DNA of 60,852 nt from Fibrobacter sp. UWT2 (GCF_900142545.1 NZ_FRBF01000018.1:1-60852); one strand, 5' to 3'; counted from the first letter of the stretch, positions 41,151 through 50,245 are shown. Made by a program: numbers and translations. Notes: generated by a model from the sequence alone, not told the origin.

Positions 41151-41714
41151 ATGCTATCAGTCATTATTGTCATAGCGATTATAGTCTTGTCCGTGATACT
41201 CGCCGCCATCGGTGCGTACGTGATAATCCATAGTTCCGACGAAAAGGACGAGCCGAAGCGCGTCATCGATGTCTCGGGCCAATACGCCGTTGTGGTTCGC
41301 CCCGCCCGAGAATCCCTCACCGCCGTGAAGCCTTCCGAGGCGTCCCTCCGGTCTTGGCTAGACACGCAGAATTTGCCGCCCGAAAAGAAAGAAGAACTGA
41401 TTGCTCAATGGAACGCCACCATGGAAGCCACCATCCGCACCATTGACGAAGGTGACAAGAACGGCACGGCCACCTACCGCATTGAACTTGGCCCCAAGGG
41501 CAAGCAATACGTGAAATTCGTGAGCGACGAAAACTTTATTACCCGAGAACAAATCCGCAACCATGCGGAAATTCTCCCGCCTTACGTTTTAGGCTGCGAC
41601 TGCAGGCTTTTGCCCAAGCAACCTTGGGAAAACCCCAGCAAGTCCGGCTGGAAAGCAGTCGTGCCTGCGCACGGCAACCACTACGATGTCCCCGACTGGA
41701 GGCAACTTGCGTAA
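41151..41714 (+). CDS. Single-pass membrane protein of unknown function
   Basis: A 187-aa protein: one helix (about 2-27, SVIIVIAIIVLSVILAAIGAYVI), then a soluble part with SLRSWLDTQNLPPEKKEELIAQ, a beta-rich middle (TATYRIELGPKGKQYVKFVSDENF) and a CxC plus WENP segment near the end. No family recognised. Its last eight bases overlap the next gene, which has a TTG start, so translation is probably coupled; it may help assemble that PorV-like protein. Confidence 0.6.
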   Translation: MLSVIIVIAIIVLSVILAAIGAYVIIHSSDEKDEPKRVIDVSGQYAVVVRPARESLTAVKPSEASLRSWLDTQNLPPEKKEELIAQWNATMEATIRTIDEGDKNGTATYRIELGPKGKQYVKFVSDENFITREQIRNHAEILPPYVLGCDCRLLPKQPWENPSKSGWKAVVPAHGNHYDVPDWRQLA

Positions 41715-43884
41715 ATCTCTACTTACAGCACTTCTTTTTGCGCCCGCATTGTCTTTTGCGGCCGGTTCTGCCATTATCACGCTTGAAATGCCCGTAGGCG
41801 CACGCCAGCTGGGTATGGGCGAAGCCGGAGCAGCCCTTGCCGACGACCCGACTGCCATGTACTACAACCCGGCAGGTCTCGCCTTCGGCCCTTTGGCCGA
41901 CGAATGGCGCATGAGCTATCCCGCCGATTCCAAGAACGCCCCCTTCTTCACGAGCATGGCCTCCCGTTCCAAGGATGGCTTCTTCAGCAAGAGTGAACTC
42001 TGGGCAGGAACCGCACAGGGCATTTTGAAATTTGACGGCGAACAGTGGGTCAACTACCACTCCATTACCCTGCAAGGTAACGCCAAGGTCCGCGACGCCG
42101 TAAAAGTCTATGTAGGCTCCGAACGCGGCCTGGACGAATATGTGCGCCAGGTGAAAAAGTTCAACGACATCAAGAATGCCGACGACGAAAAGCACGTGGT
42201 CGAAGTCAAGATGCCCTGGAACCTGGTGGTCAAAGACACCATCACGGCAGTCCTTTACAACAAGGGCACCGAAAAGCTCTGGGTAGGCACCCCCAAGTCC
42301 CTTTACCGTTTCGACGGTAAGGCCTGGAAGAGCTACGATGACGAACTGGGCAATCACCGCATTACCGCTCTCGAAAGCCAGGGCGCATCTGTCTGGATCG
42401 GTACCGAAGACGGTCTGTTCGTTTACCGCAACGGCCAATTCGAACAGAAAGGCAAGGTGCTCCCCAGCCAAAAGATCCGTTCCTTGGTGTGGTCCGAAAA
42501 CCGCAAGGAACTTTACGTGGCAGTCGAAGGCGCCGGTATCGCCAGACTCATTCCTAAAAAGAGTGTCAACGACAAAGACCGCTGGAGCCTGTTCACCGAA
42601 GAAGACGGCATTATGGACCTGAGCCCCACATCTCTTGCCGTGGATAGTTCGGGCCACATTTGGGCAGCCCATAACGGAGGTCTTTCCCACTTCACGCTGC
42701 GCAAGTGGGAACAGGTGCAGTTTGCAGACAACAAGGTGAACGACATTTCCGTGGACCAACGTGGTGGCATCTGGATTGCAACCGACAAGGGCGTATGGCG
42801 CCACCTGCCGGACTACGCCACCGCAAGCGGCCGCAAGGCAGAACTTGAACGCGGCGCCGCCGAAGAAGAAGGTTCCACCAAGAGCGAAGACGAATGGGTC
42901 CACTACCATAGCGGCAACGGCCTCAGCACCAACAAGGTGTGGGCAGTCCTCCCCCAGGGTGGCGACGTATGGTTCAGCACCGCCAACGGCATGGAGCAGT
43001 TCAAGGACGCCGACTACCAGATTACCGCCTTCTACGAAAAGCTCTTGCCGATTTTGAATATCCCCGACCTGTATCACCTCTATGCAGGCATGACAATTCC
43101 GCTGAACGACTGGGGCACACTCGGCTTCTTCGTGAACTTCGTGAGCTTCGGCTCTACGGTCGCCTCGGGTGACGTGGACGCCGACGATCTCGTCGCCTAT
43201 AACAGCTCCGAAATCGTGGGCGGATTCAGCTACGGTACGCGATTCCCCAACGACTGGGGCCTGGGCCTTTCCATCAAGTTCTTCTATTCCGACCTGAGTT
43301 CCGGCGCGGCCGCAGGCGAAGAAGAAGCAACCACCTTCGGTTACGCATTCGATATCGGCGTTCTGAAGAAGAACTTGTTTATAGACAAATTAAATTTCGC
43401 CTTGGTACTCGCCAACATCGGTCCGAGCGTCTACTATGTGGACAAGACCATCGAAGACCCGATTCCGCTGACCTGGCGTCTGGGACTTTCTTATGAAATC
43501 TTGAGCCTCGCCGATTACAAGTGGACCGTGGTCGCCGACTACAACCGCGAAGTCGTCTATGACGACGCCAAGGGCAATCCGGAACCGTTCTACATTTCGA
43601 GCTGGAAGTCCCTGATCCACCCCGAAAAGGACGGCAACAAGGTCAAGGAATCCATTATGCAGGGCGTGTTCAACCTGGGTACCGAATTCGTGTACGCCAA
43701 CACTATCGCACTGCGCGCCGGTTACCTGTACGACGAAACCGGAAAGCGTAACGAAGTGGACTTGGGCTTCGGCTTCATGCTCTCCGACGTGTTGCAGTTC
43801 GACTTCGCCACCATCAAGGACGTAGGCGACAACGACGGCGTGCGCGACGGTCAGATGCGTTTCGGCATGCTGTTCAAGTTCTAA
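41707..43884 (+). CDS. PorV-like outer-membrane barrel with inserted beta-propeller (TTG start)
   Basis: A 725-aa exported protein. The TTG at 41707 has GGAGG four bases upstream and gives MRKSLLTALLFAPALSFA, a standard signal peptide; ATG 41686 upstream lacks a binding site. Residues about 18-55 are the PorV-type start (VGARQLGMGEAGAALADDPTAMYYNPAGLAF). A two-component-regulator-type propeller (about 90-440) follows: LWVGTPKSLYRFDGKAWKSY, VWIGTEDGLFVYRNGQFE, IWAAHNGGLSHF, IWIATDKGVWRH. The barrel resumes at about 450 (HLYAGMTIPLNDWGTLGFFVNFV) and runs to the terminal KF. The propeller thus sits inside a strand-to-strand loop and would be exposed. Confidence 0.85.
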   Translation: MRKSLLTALLFAPALSFAAGSAIITLEMPVGARQLGMGEAGAALADDPTAMYYNPAGLAFGPLADEWRMSYPADSKNAPFFTSMASRSKDGFFSKSELWAGTAQGILKFDGEQWVNYHSITLQGNAKVRDAVKVYVGSERGLDEYVRQVKKFNDIKNADDEKHVVEVKMPWNLVVKDTITAVLYNKGTEKLWVGTPKSLYRFDGKAWKSYDDELGNHRITALESQGASVWIGTEDGLFVYRNGQFEQKGKVLPSQKIRSLVWSENRKELYVAVEGAGIARLIPKKSVNDKDRWSLFTEEDGIMDLSPTSLAVDSSGHIWAAHNGGLSHFTLRKWEQVQFADNKVNDISVDQRGGIWIATDKGVWRHLPDYATASGRKAELERGAAEEEGSTKSEDEWVHYHSGNGLSTNKVWAVLPQGGDVWFSTANGMEQFKDADYQITAFYEKLLPILNIPDLYHLYAGMTIPLNDWGTLGFFVNFVSFGSTVASGDVDADDLVAYNSSEIVGGFSYGTRFPNDWGLGLSIKFFYSDLSSGAAAGEEEATTFGYAFDIGVLKKNLFIDKLNFALVLANIGPSVYYVDKTIEDPIPLTWRLGLSYEILSLADYKWTVVADYNREVVYDDAKGNPEPFYISSWKSLIHPEKDGNKVKESIMQGVFNLGTEFVYANTIALRAGYLYDETGKRNEVDLGFGFMLSDVLQFDFATIKDVGDNDGVRDGQMRFGMLFKF

Positions 43885-43906
43885 GAAACAGCTAAAGAGA
43901 CAAAAG

Positions 43907-43937
43907 AAAAAGCCGCACACTTGTGCGGCCTTTTTTT
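43907..43937. terminator. Bidirectional terminator
   Basis: Arms GCCGCACA and TGTGCGGC around CT, flanked by A and T runs. Placed between two convergent genes, it can serve both. Confidence 0.85.
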
Positions 43938-43950
43938 GATTTGACTTGAT

Positions 43951-44841
43951 TTATTTTTCAACAACAATCAATTCAGCAGCGCCACGATCCGGAAGCGGCT
44001 TGAAGATTTTCACATTAGTCTGAACCGCCGGTCCACCGAAGGCGTTCATTTCGCACACGAACAAGTAATTCGTGCCCGCAACAATCTGCGTCGAAACGGA
44101 AAGCGGTTTGAGTCCCAAATAGGCATAGTCCTTGGTCGCCTCGGCAAATACGGCAGAATCTTCTGCAGCAAGCGGACGCTGTTCCGAGAAACCGCCCATC
44201 AGCATTTCATCGGTCTTGCCCGTTTCCAAATCGGCAAAGAATCCTTCGACTTCTTTGGCGGCGACTTCGGCGCCATTCTCCGCCGTCATGCGCTTATTAG
44301 AAATACCGTAGGCAAGCGTCACGTTCGCGTTAGGTTCAAGAGTCTTGAGTTCTGCGGCAGACGCCTTGCGGCCACCGCTGCCATAAGTGCAGAAGGGCAC
44401 CACCACCTTGCCACTCAAATCGTTCGAATCGAGGAAGGTGTAAATGGGCGGAGCAAAACTGCCGAACATAATCGGATAACCCAAGTACACCGTATCGTAC
44501 TTGTCCAGTTCCACCTTGGCGTTTTCAAGGACCGGCCACTGCTTGGCATCGCGTTGGGCTTTCACCGCCGCAATCGTGCTATCGTAAGTTGAAGGATAAG
44601 CCGTCACAAGCTTTAATTCCACAGCATCGGCGCTCTTCGCCTTCTGGAAAATTTCGGCGAGTTTCTTGGTCGCCCCGTTCTGCGAGAAGTACACCACCAC
44701 AGACTTCGAGGGAGCGGGTGCAGCAACTTCGGCCACTTCCTTTTTCACCTCGGTAGTTTCCTGCTCGTTGCAGGCAGTAAATACAAACGACGCCGCAAAT
44801 GCAGACATTGCAGCCGCCGTCAACTTTAAATTGCGGAACAT
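43951..44841 (-). CDS. Exported lipoprotein with flavodoxin-like domain
   Basis: A 296-aa protein with signal and lipobox (FVFTAC, Cys23), then a flavodoxin fold (about 45-205). The FMN phosphate loop is VVYFSQNGATKKLAE, a YLGYPIMFGSFAPPIYTFL segment marks the flavodoxin_4 type, and PFCTYGSGGRKASAAEL the second flavin loop. A separate domain (about 215-296) has FAEATKDYAYLGLKPLSVSTQIVAG. Flavodoxins normally act in the cytoplasm, so a membrane-anchored periplasmic copy is odd. AGGAG precedes the ATG. Confidence 0.82.
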   Translation of the reverse strand: MFRNLKLTAAAMSAFAASFVFTACNEQETTEVKKEVAEVAAPAPSKSVVVYFSQNGATKKLAEIFQKAKSADAVELKLVTAYPSTYDSTIAAVKAQRDAKQWPVLENAKVELDKYDTVYLGYPIMFGSFAPPIYTFLDSNDLSGKVVVPFCTYGSGGRKASAAELKTLEPNANVTLAYGISNKRMTAENGAEVAAKEVEGFFADLETGKTDEMLMGGFSEQRPLAAEDSAVFAEATKDYAYLGLKPLSVSTQIVAGTNYLFVCEMNAFGGPAVQTNVKIFKPLPDRGAAELIVVEK

Positions 44842-44854
44842 AGAGTTCTCCTAT

Positions 44855-47053
44855 TTAACTTTTGGACTGTTCCGGAGCAGCCTCTTCCGGCTGCGGCGGC
44901 AACTTGGTCCTAGCACCATAAAGTCTTTCAGAAATATGCGTAAAGGCTTCCACGATATCCGGGTCAAAGTGCTTGCCCGAACCTTCGGTAATAATCGCCA
45001 TCGCCTTTTCATAAGTGAAGGGCTTCTTGTAAACGCGTTCTGCAACCAGGGCATCGAACACGTCAGCCACAGCCATGATTCTTGCGGACAACGGAATCTC
45101 TTCGCCCTTGATATGCGTCGGATAGCCCGAGCCGTCCCACTTTTCGTGGTGGTAATGAGCCATATCGATCGATTCGACCATGTAGTCGGCATCAATCGTA
45201 TCGCCGGCATCTTCCACCATCTTGGTCAGGATCTTCCAACCTTCGGTGGTATGACTCTTCATGATGGTAAATTCTTCATCAGTGAGCTTGCCCGGTTTGT
45301 TCAAGATCAAGTCAGACACTGCAATCTTACCGATATCATGCAACGGAGCGGCGCGTTTCAGCTTTTCAATGTAAGCATCCGTGAGCACGTCCTTGAACTT
45401 GCCTTCGGCCTTGAGCTGCAGGGCAATCGCTTCCACATATTCGGCGGTTTTCTTAATGTGGTTACCCGTGCTCTTGTCGCGGGCTTCAACCACTTCAGCG
45501 AATTCCATAATAATGATTTCCTGCATGCGTCTGATACGTTCGTTCTGTTCCTGCACACGCTGGATAAAGTTATAGGTATCGCTCGCCATCGTGTAGATAG
45601 CTTCATAAAGATGTTCGATTTCGTCTCTTGTCTGCACCCCGACTTTACCGAGGCGTTCCACGCTATCCCTGATGCTTTCGAGGTCCACCTTTTCGGTATC
45701 GAGCATGCTGGCACGAGTCGTGTTGGCGGCAATCTTCATTGCAGCAAGGGACATCTGGTTCATGGGAATCACTACACCGCGCTTCACAAGTTCAAGCACA
45801 ATGCTCATGATGATAATGGACAGCCCGAAGAACAGGGAAAGCATCTTGATAAAGAAGATCGCTTCGTCGCGGATAATATTTTCCATCGAGATATCAGCCG
45901 CAATATAGGCAACCGTCTTGTTCGACGAATTGCGGATCGGTCGATATACGGTCAACAACCATCCGTACTTGTCATCCGAGATAATCGGTTCAATCTCGCC
46001 GCCGGCCAAAAGAGTCGACAAATACGGTTCAAAACTAGGATCGAATTCCACAACGTCACCCGGAGAGCCTCCCGGTTCTCCATCGGTATCCAAGTCGAAC
46101 ACCACATGGCAACCATCCTTACGGATCTGGTACACATACAGGTACTTGGTCTGCGGGAAACTTTCCCTAATGGAACCCAAGACCTTCCTTACGAACTCGT
46201 AGTCGTCAACTTCAAAGCCTTTGTTGATGTAATCATCAACCTTGTCGGGATTGATTGCCGTAGAGGCAGCCTTGGTCACACCATTTGCAATGCTGATGAA
46301 GTTATTGACGGAATTTTCTCGATACAGGAAGAAGCCGATCGTACAAGCGAGACCGCCCAGAAGGACTTCAGCCGCAATCACCATGTACACCACCTTGCGG
46401 AGCAAGGAGTAGCGCACCATCTTTTTCATGACATCTTGGTGATTGACTCGCAGGACCACCTTGTTCAAATGGTTCTTGATGGCACGCGGAATGAAGCGGA
46501 AAACAAACACCGCCGCGATGACGACGACGCCCTTGTCGAAGAAGTCAATAACGATATCGGCCCAAAGCTGCGAGGTAAACTTGTTCCAACCAAGGACTTC
46601 GTGGAACGCTACGGCAAACGGGGCCGAAATACCTTCGCCGAAATTGAACCCGTACAGGAAATAGGTAAAGACAGACCCGATACCGCCGCCAATCAAGGCA
46701 AACGAAAGAATTACGACAAACAGGCGCGGGATATTCTTGAAAAAGCGCTGGTGGTAAAAGAAGGTCGCAAGGGCAGCAATAAAAATACTGATTACCCCGT
46801 AGAACATGGTCACGGGGTCCGAAATACCGTTAATCGCATTCGAGGCAAAACCGACTATGACTGCGGGCAGGTTTCCGCCAAGCATTGCGGTAAGAATCGT
46901 TCCCAAGCAGTCCAAAAAAAGCGGGAGGTGCAACGCCAGCGCAATCTTTGCCGGAATGATATTCAATAACAAGCCTGCGACAATAAGCAGCAGAACGCTT
47001 TTTAAGCTGGACCCGTTTTCGAAATCAAATATTTTTTTAAGAGCCGCTTTCAT
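44855..47053 (-). CDS. Membrane HD-GYP phosphodiesterase with sensor domain
   Basis: A 732-aa receptor. The N-terminus has about six helices (about 15-190, SVLLLIVAGLLLNIIPAKIALALHLPLFLD) resembling ECF-transporter S components. Another helix near 220-245, an extracytoplasmic Cache-like domain (about 245-385, YLYVYQIRKDGCHVVFDLDTDG), a helix (about 390-415) and HAMP-like linker follow. The HD-GYP domain (about 500-700) has intact PLHDIGKIAV, KSHTTEG, HYHHEKWDGSGYP motifs. It should lower c-di-GMP in response to an outside signal. The flavodoxin-like lipoprotein gene lies 13 bases downstream, so they may share a transcript. Confidence 0.9.
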   Translation of the reverse strand: MKAALKKIFDFENGSSLKSVLLLIVAGLLLNIIPAKIALALHLPLFLDCLGTILTAMLGGNLPAVIVGFASNAINGISDPVTMFYGVISIFIAALATFFYHQRFFKNIPRLFVVILSFALIGGGIGSVFTYFLYGFNFGEGISAPFAVAFHEVLGWNKFTSQLWADIVIDFFDKGVVVIAAVFVFRFIPRAIKNHLNKVVLRVNHQDVMKKMVRYSLLRKVVYMVIAAEVLLGGLACTIGFFLYRENSVNNFISIANGVTKAASTAINPDKVDDYINKGFEVDDYEFVRKVLGSIRESFPQTKYLYVYQIRKDGCHVVFDLDTDGEPGGSPGDVVEFDPSFEPYLSTLLAGGEIEPIISDDKYGWLLTVYRPIRNSSNKTVAYIAADISMENIIRDEAIFFIKMLSLFFGLSIIIMSIVLELVKRGVVIPMNQMSLAAMKIAANTTRASMLDTEKVDLESIRDSVERLGKVGVQTRDEIEHLYEAIYTMASDTYNFIQRVQEQNERIRRMQEIIIMEFAEVVEARDKSTGNHIKKTAEYVEAIALQLKAEGKFKDVLTDAYIEKLKRAAPLHDIGKIAVSDLILNKPGKLTDEEFTIMKSHTTEGWKILTKMVEDAGDTIDADYMVESIDMAHYHHEKWDGSGYPTHIKGEEIPLSARIMAVADVFDALVAERVYKKPFTYEKAMAIITEGSGKHFDPDIVEAFTHISERLYGARTKLPPQPEEAAPEQSKS

Positions 47054-47087
47054 TTGCCCAATACATCCTTCTTAATACTCTTAAAAT

Positions 47088-47115
47088 AAATAAAAAAAGG
47101 ACTCGTTAGAGTCCT
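47088..47115 (-). terminator. Terminator after yggU
   Basis: Minus-strand arms AGGACTC and GAGTCCT around TAAC, then a run of T. The hairpin overlaps the yggU stop. Confidence 0.75.
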
Positions 47116-47335
47116 ACTTGATAATTTCCACTATCTTTTTGTTATTCGTGGCCCCTGAAACCACCGAAACATCGCGTTTATGCACATGAAAGTGCTCCGC
47201 TAGCAGTTCACAGATGGCTTCGTTAGCCGCCCCATCCACAGGAGGGGCCTTGACCTCGACTTTATAGCTCCCGTCAGGGAGCTCTGTCACGCTTTCGCGC
47301 TTGCTCCGGGCATGGACCTTGATGCTTATTCTCAT
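47114..47335 (-). CDS. yggU: DUF167/YggU-family protein
   Basis: A 73-aa protein: MRISIKVHARSKRESV, KVEVKAPPVDGAANEAICELLA and VSGATNNKKIV are the conserved parts of the YggU/DUF167 family (size 70-100 aa). Function in this family is unknown. It follows the DivIVA-like gene by six bases. Confidence 0.88.
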   Translation of the reverse strand: MRISIKVHARSKRESVTELPDGSYKVEVKAPPVDGAANEAICELLAEHFHVHKRDVSVVSGATNNKKIVEIIK

Positions 47336-47341
47336 AAGGAA

Positions 47342-47851
47342 CTAGGCGAGCACATTTCCCGGGGCTGCCGGACGAGCCTTCAGTTCTTCCTGCATACGCT
47401 GGTCGTTTTCCATAGCGGTAAGCAAGTCTTCCTGGCCCTTGATGAGGGCGCGGCAACGGATAAAATAATTTGTACGCAATTGCTTGAGCTGTTCGATCTC
47501 CATGCGGAGTTCTTCGGCTTCTTTCTTGGTGGACTCCACCTCGCGGACCGCTCTGGCCTTGGCTTCGGCAACGATAATTTCAGCTTCCTTTTCGGCGGTG
47601 GCCTTGACTTCGTCAACCGTCTTCTGCATGGTGACTACGGCGTCCTGAATCGTCTTTTCGATCTGGCGGTAGTAATTCACGCGTTCTTCGGCAACCTTCA
47701 AGCGTTCGGTAAGGTCGGTCTTGTCCCTGGACATCTGTTCGAAGGCATTGGCTGCGGTATCCAGAAAAGCCTTGACTTCTTCAGGATCGATTCCACCGAA
47801 ATTTTTCTTGTGGAAGTTCTGGTTTCGGATATCCAACGGTGTAAGTTCCAT
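47342..47851 (-). CDS. DivIVA-domain coiled-coil protein
   Basis: A 169-aa protein from ATG 47851. MELTPLDIRNQNFHKKNFGGIDPEEVKAFLD is the N-terminal membrane-curvature domain of DivIVA/GpsB-type proteins, followed by a long coiled coil (about 35-145) with Glu/Lys/Ala heptads. Such proteins mark poles or division sites; here it is outside Gram-positives, where it is common in several phyla. yggU follows, as yggU or yggT often neighbours divIVA. Confidence 0.85.
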   Translation of the reverse strand: MELTPLDIRNQNFHKKNFGGIDPEEVKAFLDTAANAFEQMSRDKTDLTERLKVAEERVNYYRQIEKTIQDAVVTMQKTVDEVKATAEKEAEIIVAEAKARAVREVESTKKEAEELRMEIEQLKQLRTNYFIRCRALIKGQEDLLTAMENDQRMQEELKARPAAPGNVLA

Positions 47852-48013
47852 ACTAAAACCTGCAAAAAAATTGATATTTGCCGTTTTTGGCGTCAACTGA
47901 AATATAACAACTTGCAATCAAAGACGTCAAAGTCACAAAAAAATAAGATATAAAAAGTTCAATTTGCCTTTCTAGTTTGCTCAAAATCATGTTATATTTA
48001 ATTAACAGCGTTT

Positions 48014-49102
48014 ATGATTAAGTTTCTAAAAAACTTTTGGGGGGCGCAAGGCACACTGGAACGTAAAATGTTCTGGTCGATCTTGGTGGTTGTTACCGTA
48101 GTGGCAACCTGCTCCGCTATCTTTACCATTTACGAGGGACTGAACTTCTCGGCGTCCCTCGCCAGTCTCAGTTGCGCCGTCCTCTGTTTCGTAATCGCCT
48201 TTGTCGCCGTAAAGACATCACTCTATAACCAGTGCTACCTGGTCATGTGCTGTGCGCTCAGCTGTTTTTTGATGCCCATGCTGTTCCTGTTCTGCGGCGG
48301 CATCACCAGCGGTATGCCTCTTTACTGTATTACCTCGCTTGCGCTGATCGCCTTTGCAGTCCGCGGGCGCGCGAAGAACATTTCCTTTACTATTTCCCTG
48401 TTAATCCAGGCAGCCACGATCTATATGTCCTGGAAGAATCCGGACATTCTCTATACCACCCTTGACCGCGACGGAGCTTTTCTCGACATCCTGGTCACGC
48501 ACATTCTGACGGGCATCACGCTCTTTGCCGTAGGCTCCTTCTCGCTGATGGCTTATGTACAGGAACGCGAAAAAAGCGAAAGGCTGGTGGCACGACTGGA
48601 CTACCTGGCCGTCAGGGATTCCCTTACGGGCCTGTACAATCGCAGGTATTTGCTCAAATTCCTCGATGAACGCGTCTGGAAGCACCGCAACGACTACTTT
48701 ATCGCCATGTTTGACTTGGATAATTTTAAACAAGTTAACACCAAGTACGACCATAAGTTTGGCGACAAGGTCATTTGCGCCGTAGGCGAACTGATTCAAA
48801 AGGTCGGTGACGAAACCGCCGGCGAATGCGTCGCCCGTTACGGCTGCGAAAAATTCATCTACCTGATCAACGCCGGTTCCGAAGTAGAGGCTTACTCCAA
48901 GGTGGAATCGATTCGCAAGTCCGTTCGTCAGATTTCTCTCGACGAGCATCCGGAACTGCAGCTTACAATAAGCGGCGGATTGCTCCCTTGCAGCGCCAAG
49001 TCTGTAGCCGATATCAATCAGCTTCTTTTCCGAGTCGACGAACTCGTGGTTTCCGCCAAAAATCAAGGCAAGAACCAGATTCGCAACATGGTGGAAAACT
49101 AA
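48014..49102 (+). CDS. Membrane GGDEF-like protein with degenerate active site
   Basis: A 362-aa protein with about six helices (about 20-185) and a C-terminal GGDEF-type domain (about 195-360). The domain start DSLTGLYNRRYLLKFL and metal-site segment FDLDNFKQVNTKYDHKFGD are normal, but the signature RYGGDEF reads RYGCEKF (about 273-279), losing one Gly and the Asp-Glu pair. It is probably unable to make c-di-GMP and may bind nucleotide or signal otherwise. Divergent from the DivIVA-like gene. Confidence 0.85.
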   Translation: MIKFLKNFWGAQGTLERKMFWSILVVVTVVATCSAIFTIYEGLNFSASLASLSCAVLCFVIAFVAVKTSLYNQCYLVMCCALSCFLMPMLFLFCGGITSGMPLYCITSLALIAFAVRGRAKNISFTISLLIQAATIYMSWKNPDILYTTLDRDGAFLDILVTHILTGITLFAVGSFSLMAYVQEREKSERLVARLDYLAVRDSLTGLYNRRYLLKFLDERVWKHRNDYFIAMFDLDNFKQVNTKYDHKFGDKVICAVGELIQKVGDETAGECVARYGCEKFIYLINAGSEVEAYSKVESIRKSVRQISLDEHPELQLTISGGLLPCSAKSVADINQLLFRVDELVVSAKNQGKNQIRNMVEN

Positions 49103-49145
49103 GTTTTTCTATCTTTACCTCTGAAAAAAATTAAAGAGGTCCATT

Positions 49146-49406
49146 ATGACATTCGAAGAAATGTACGCACTGGCCTGCCAGCGCAAGAAAGATATGCCCG
49201 AAGGTAAGGGTACCACGGAACTTTTCAAGAAGGGTCCGCACGGCATTGGCAAGAAGCTCGTCGAAGAAGCCGCCGAAAGCTGGATGGCCGCTCGCTTTGA
49301 AAGCCGCGACGCCCAGTGCTTGGAACTTTCCCAGGTTCTTTACTATGTGGCCGTTATGATGGCCGAAAAAGGTCTCACCCTCGAAGAAGTGTACGCTAAA
49401 CTATGA
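49146..49406 (+). CDS. hisE: Phosphoribosyl-ATP pyrophosphatase
   Basis: An 86-aa helical enzyme for the second step of histidine synthesis. KGTTELFKKGPHGIGKKLVEEAAESWMA holds the conserved KxxEE metal site; the end VLYYVAVMMAEKGLTLEEVYAKL is typical of HisE. It stands apart from HisI. Its TGA overlaps the hisG start (ATGA). AGAGG precedes the ATG. Confidence 0.9.
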   Translation: MTFEEMYALACQRKKDMPEGKGTTELFKKGPHGIGKKLVEEAAESWMAARFESRDAQCLELSQVLYYVAVMMAEKGLTLEEVYAKL

Positions 49407-50242
49407 TTAAGGTAGCTCTCCCGAATAAGGGCATGCTCTTTGAGCCCACCCAGGAACTTTTGAAGGCTTGCGGTTACAAGGCCTCCAAGCCCTACAAGAC
49501 TTTGACCCAGCTCGACACCAAGAACGGAATCGAATTCTTCTTCCTCCGTCCGAGCGACATTCCGATGTACGTGGGCCGCGGCATTATCGATGCCGGCATC
49601 ACGGGTATCGACTTTAACGCCGAAGCCAAGAGCCCGGCCGTCAAGGTTCTCGACTTGCCTTATGGCGCCTCCAAGATGTGCGCCGCCGTGCCGAACGAAA
49701 GCCCGGTGCAGTCCCTTGACGAACTCAAGAATTCTACAATCGCCACCAGCTTCCCGAACATCGTGGAAGGCTTCTACAAGAAGCCGATGGACTTCGTGGT
49801 GCTCGAAGGCGCCGTCGAAATCTCGGTGAGCCTCGGTGTGGCTGACGCTATTGTTGACGTGGTCGAAACCGGTACCACGCTCAAGCAGGCAGGACTTCGC
49901 ATTGTGGGCGAACCGCTCTTCCGTAGCAACGCCGCCCTCTTCTGCAACCCTCAGAAGACCGAACTCGAAGAAGTCAACACGCTCATCCGCCGTATCGAAG
50001 GCAAGCTCGTCGCCCAGTCTTACATGATGATCGAGTACGACTGCCCGGCCGAACTTCTCCAGAAGGCATGCGAACTCACGCCGGGCCTCGACGCCCCGAC
50101 GGTGACTAAGCTCCACGGCCGCGAATGGTATTCCGTGAAGGCCATGGTCCCGCAAGAAGAAGCAAACTCCATCATGGACAAGCTTTGGGACGCCGGAGCA
50201 CGCAGCATTCTCCTGTTCGGGATCAAGAGCGCTCGTATTTAA
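49403..50242 (+). CDS. hisG: ATP phosphoribosyltransferase
   Basis: First enzyme of histidine synthesis, 279 aa, the long form that carries its own C-terminal allosteric domain and needs no HisZ. Key parts: IKVALPNKGMLFEPTQELL, RPSDIPMYVGRGIIDAGITG (about 52-71), and the PRPP loop VSLGVADAIVDVVETGTTLKQAGL (about 141-164). The C-terminal ACT-like domain starts near 205 (YMMIEYDCPAELLQKAC). Overlaps hisE by four bases. Confidence 0.94.
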   Translation: MIKVALPNKGMLFEPTQELLKACGYKASKPYKTLTQLDTKNGIEFFFLRPSDIPMYVGRGIIDAGITGIDFNAEAKSPAVKVLDLPYGASKMCAAVPNESPVQSLDELKNSTIATSFPNIVEGFYKKPMDFVVLEGAVEISVSLGVADAIVDVVETGTTLKQAGLRIVGEPLFRSNAALFCNPQKTELEEVNTLIRRIEGKLVAQSYMMIEYDCPAELLQKACELTPGLDAPTVTKLHGREWYSVKAMVPQEEANSIMDKLWDAGARSILLFGIKSARI

Positions 50243-50245
50243 GAC

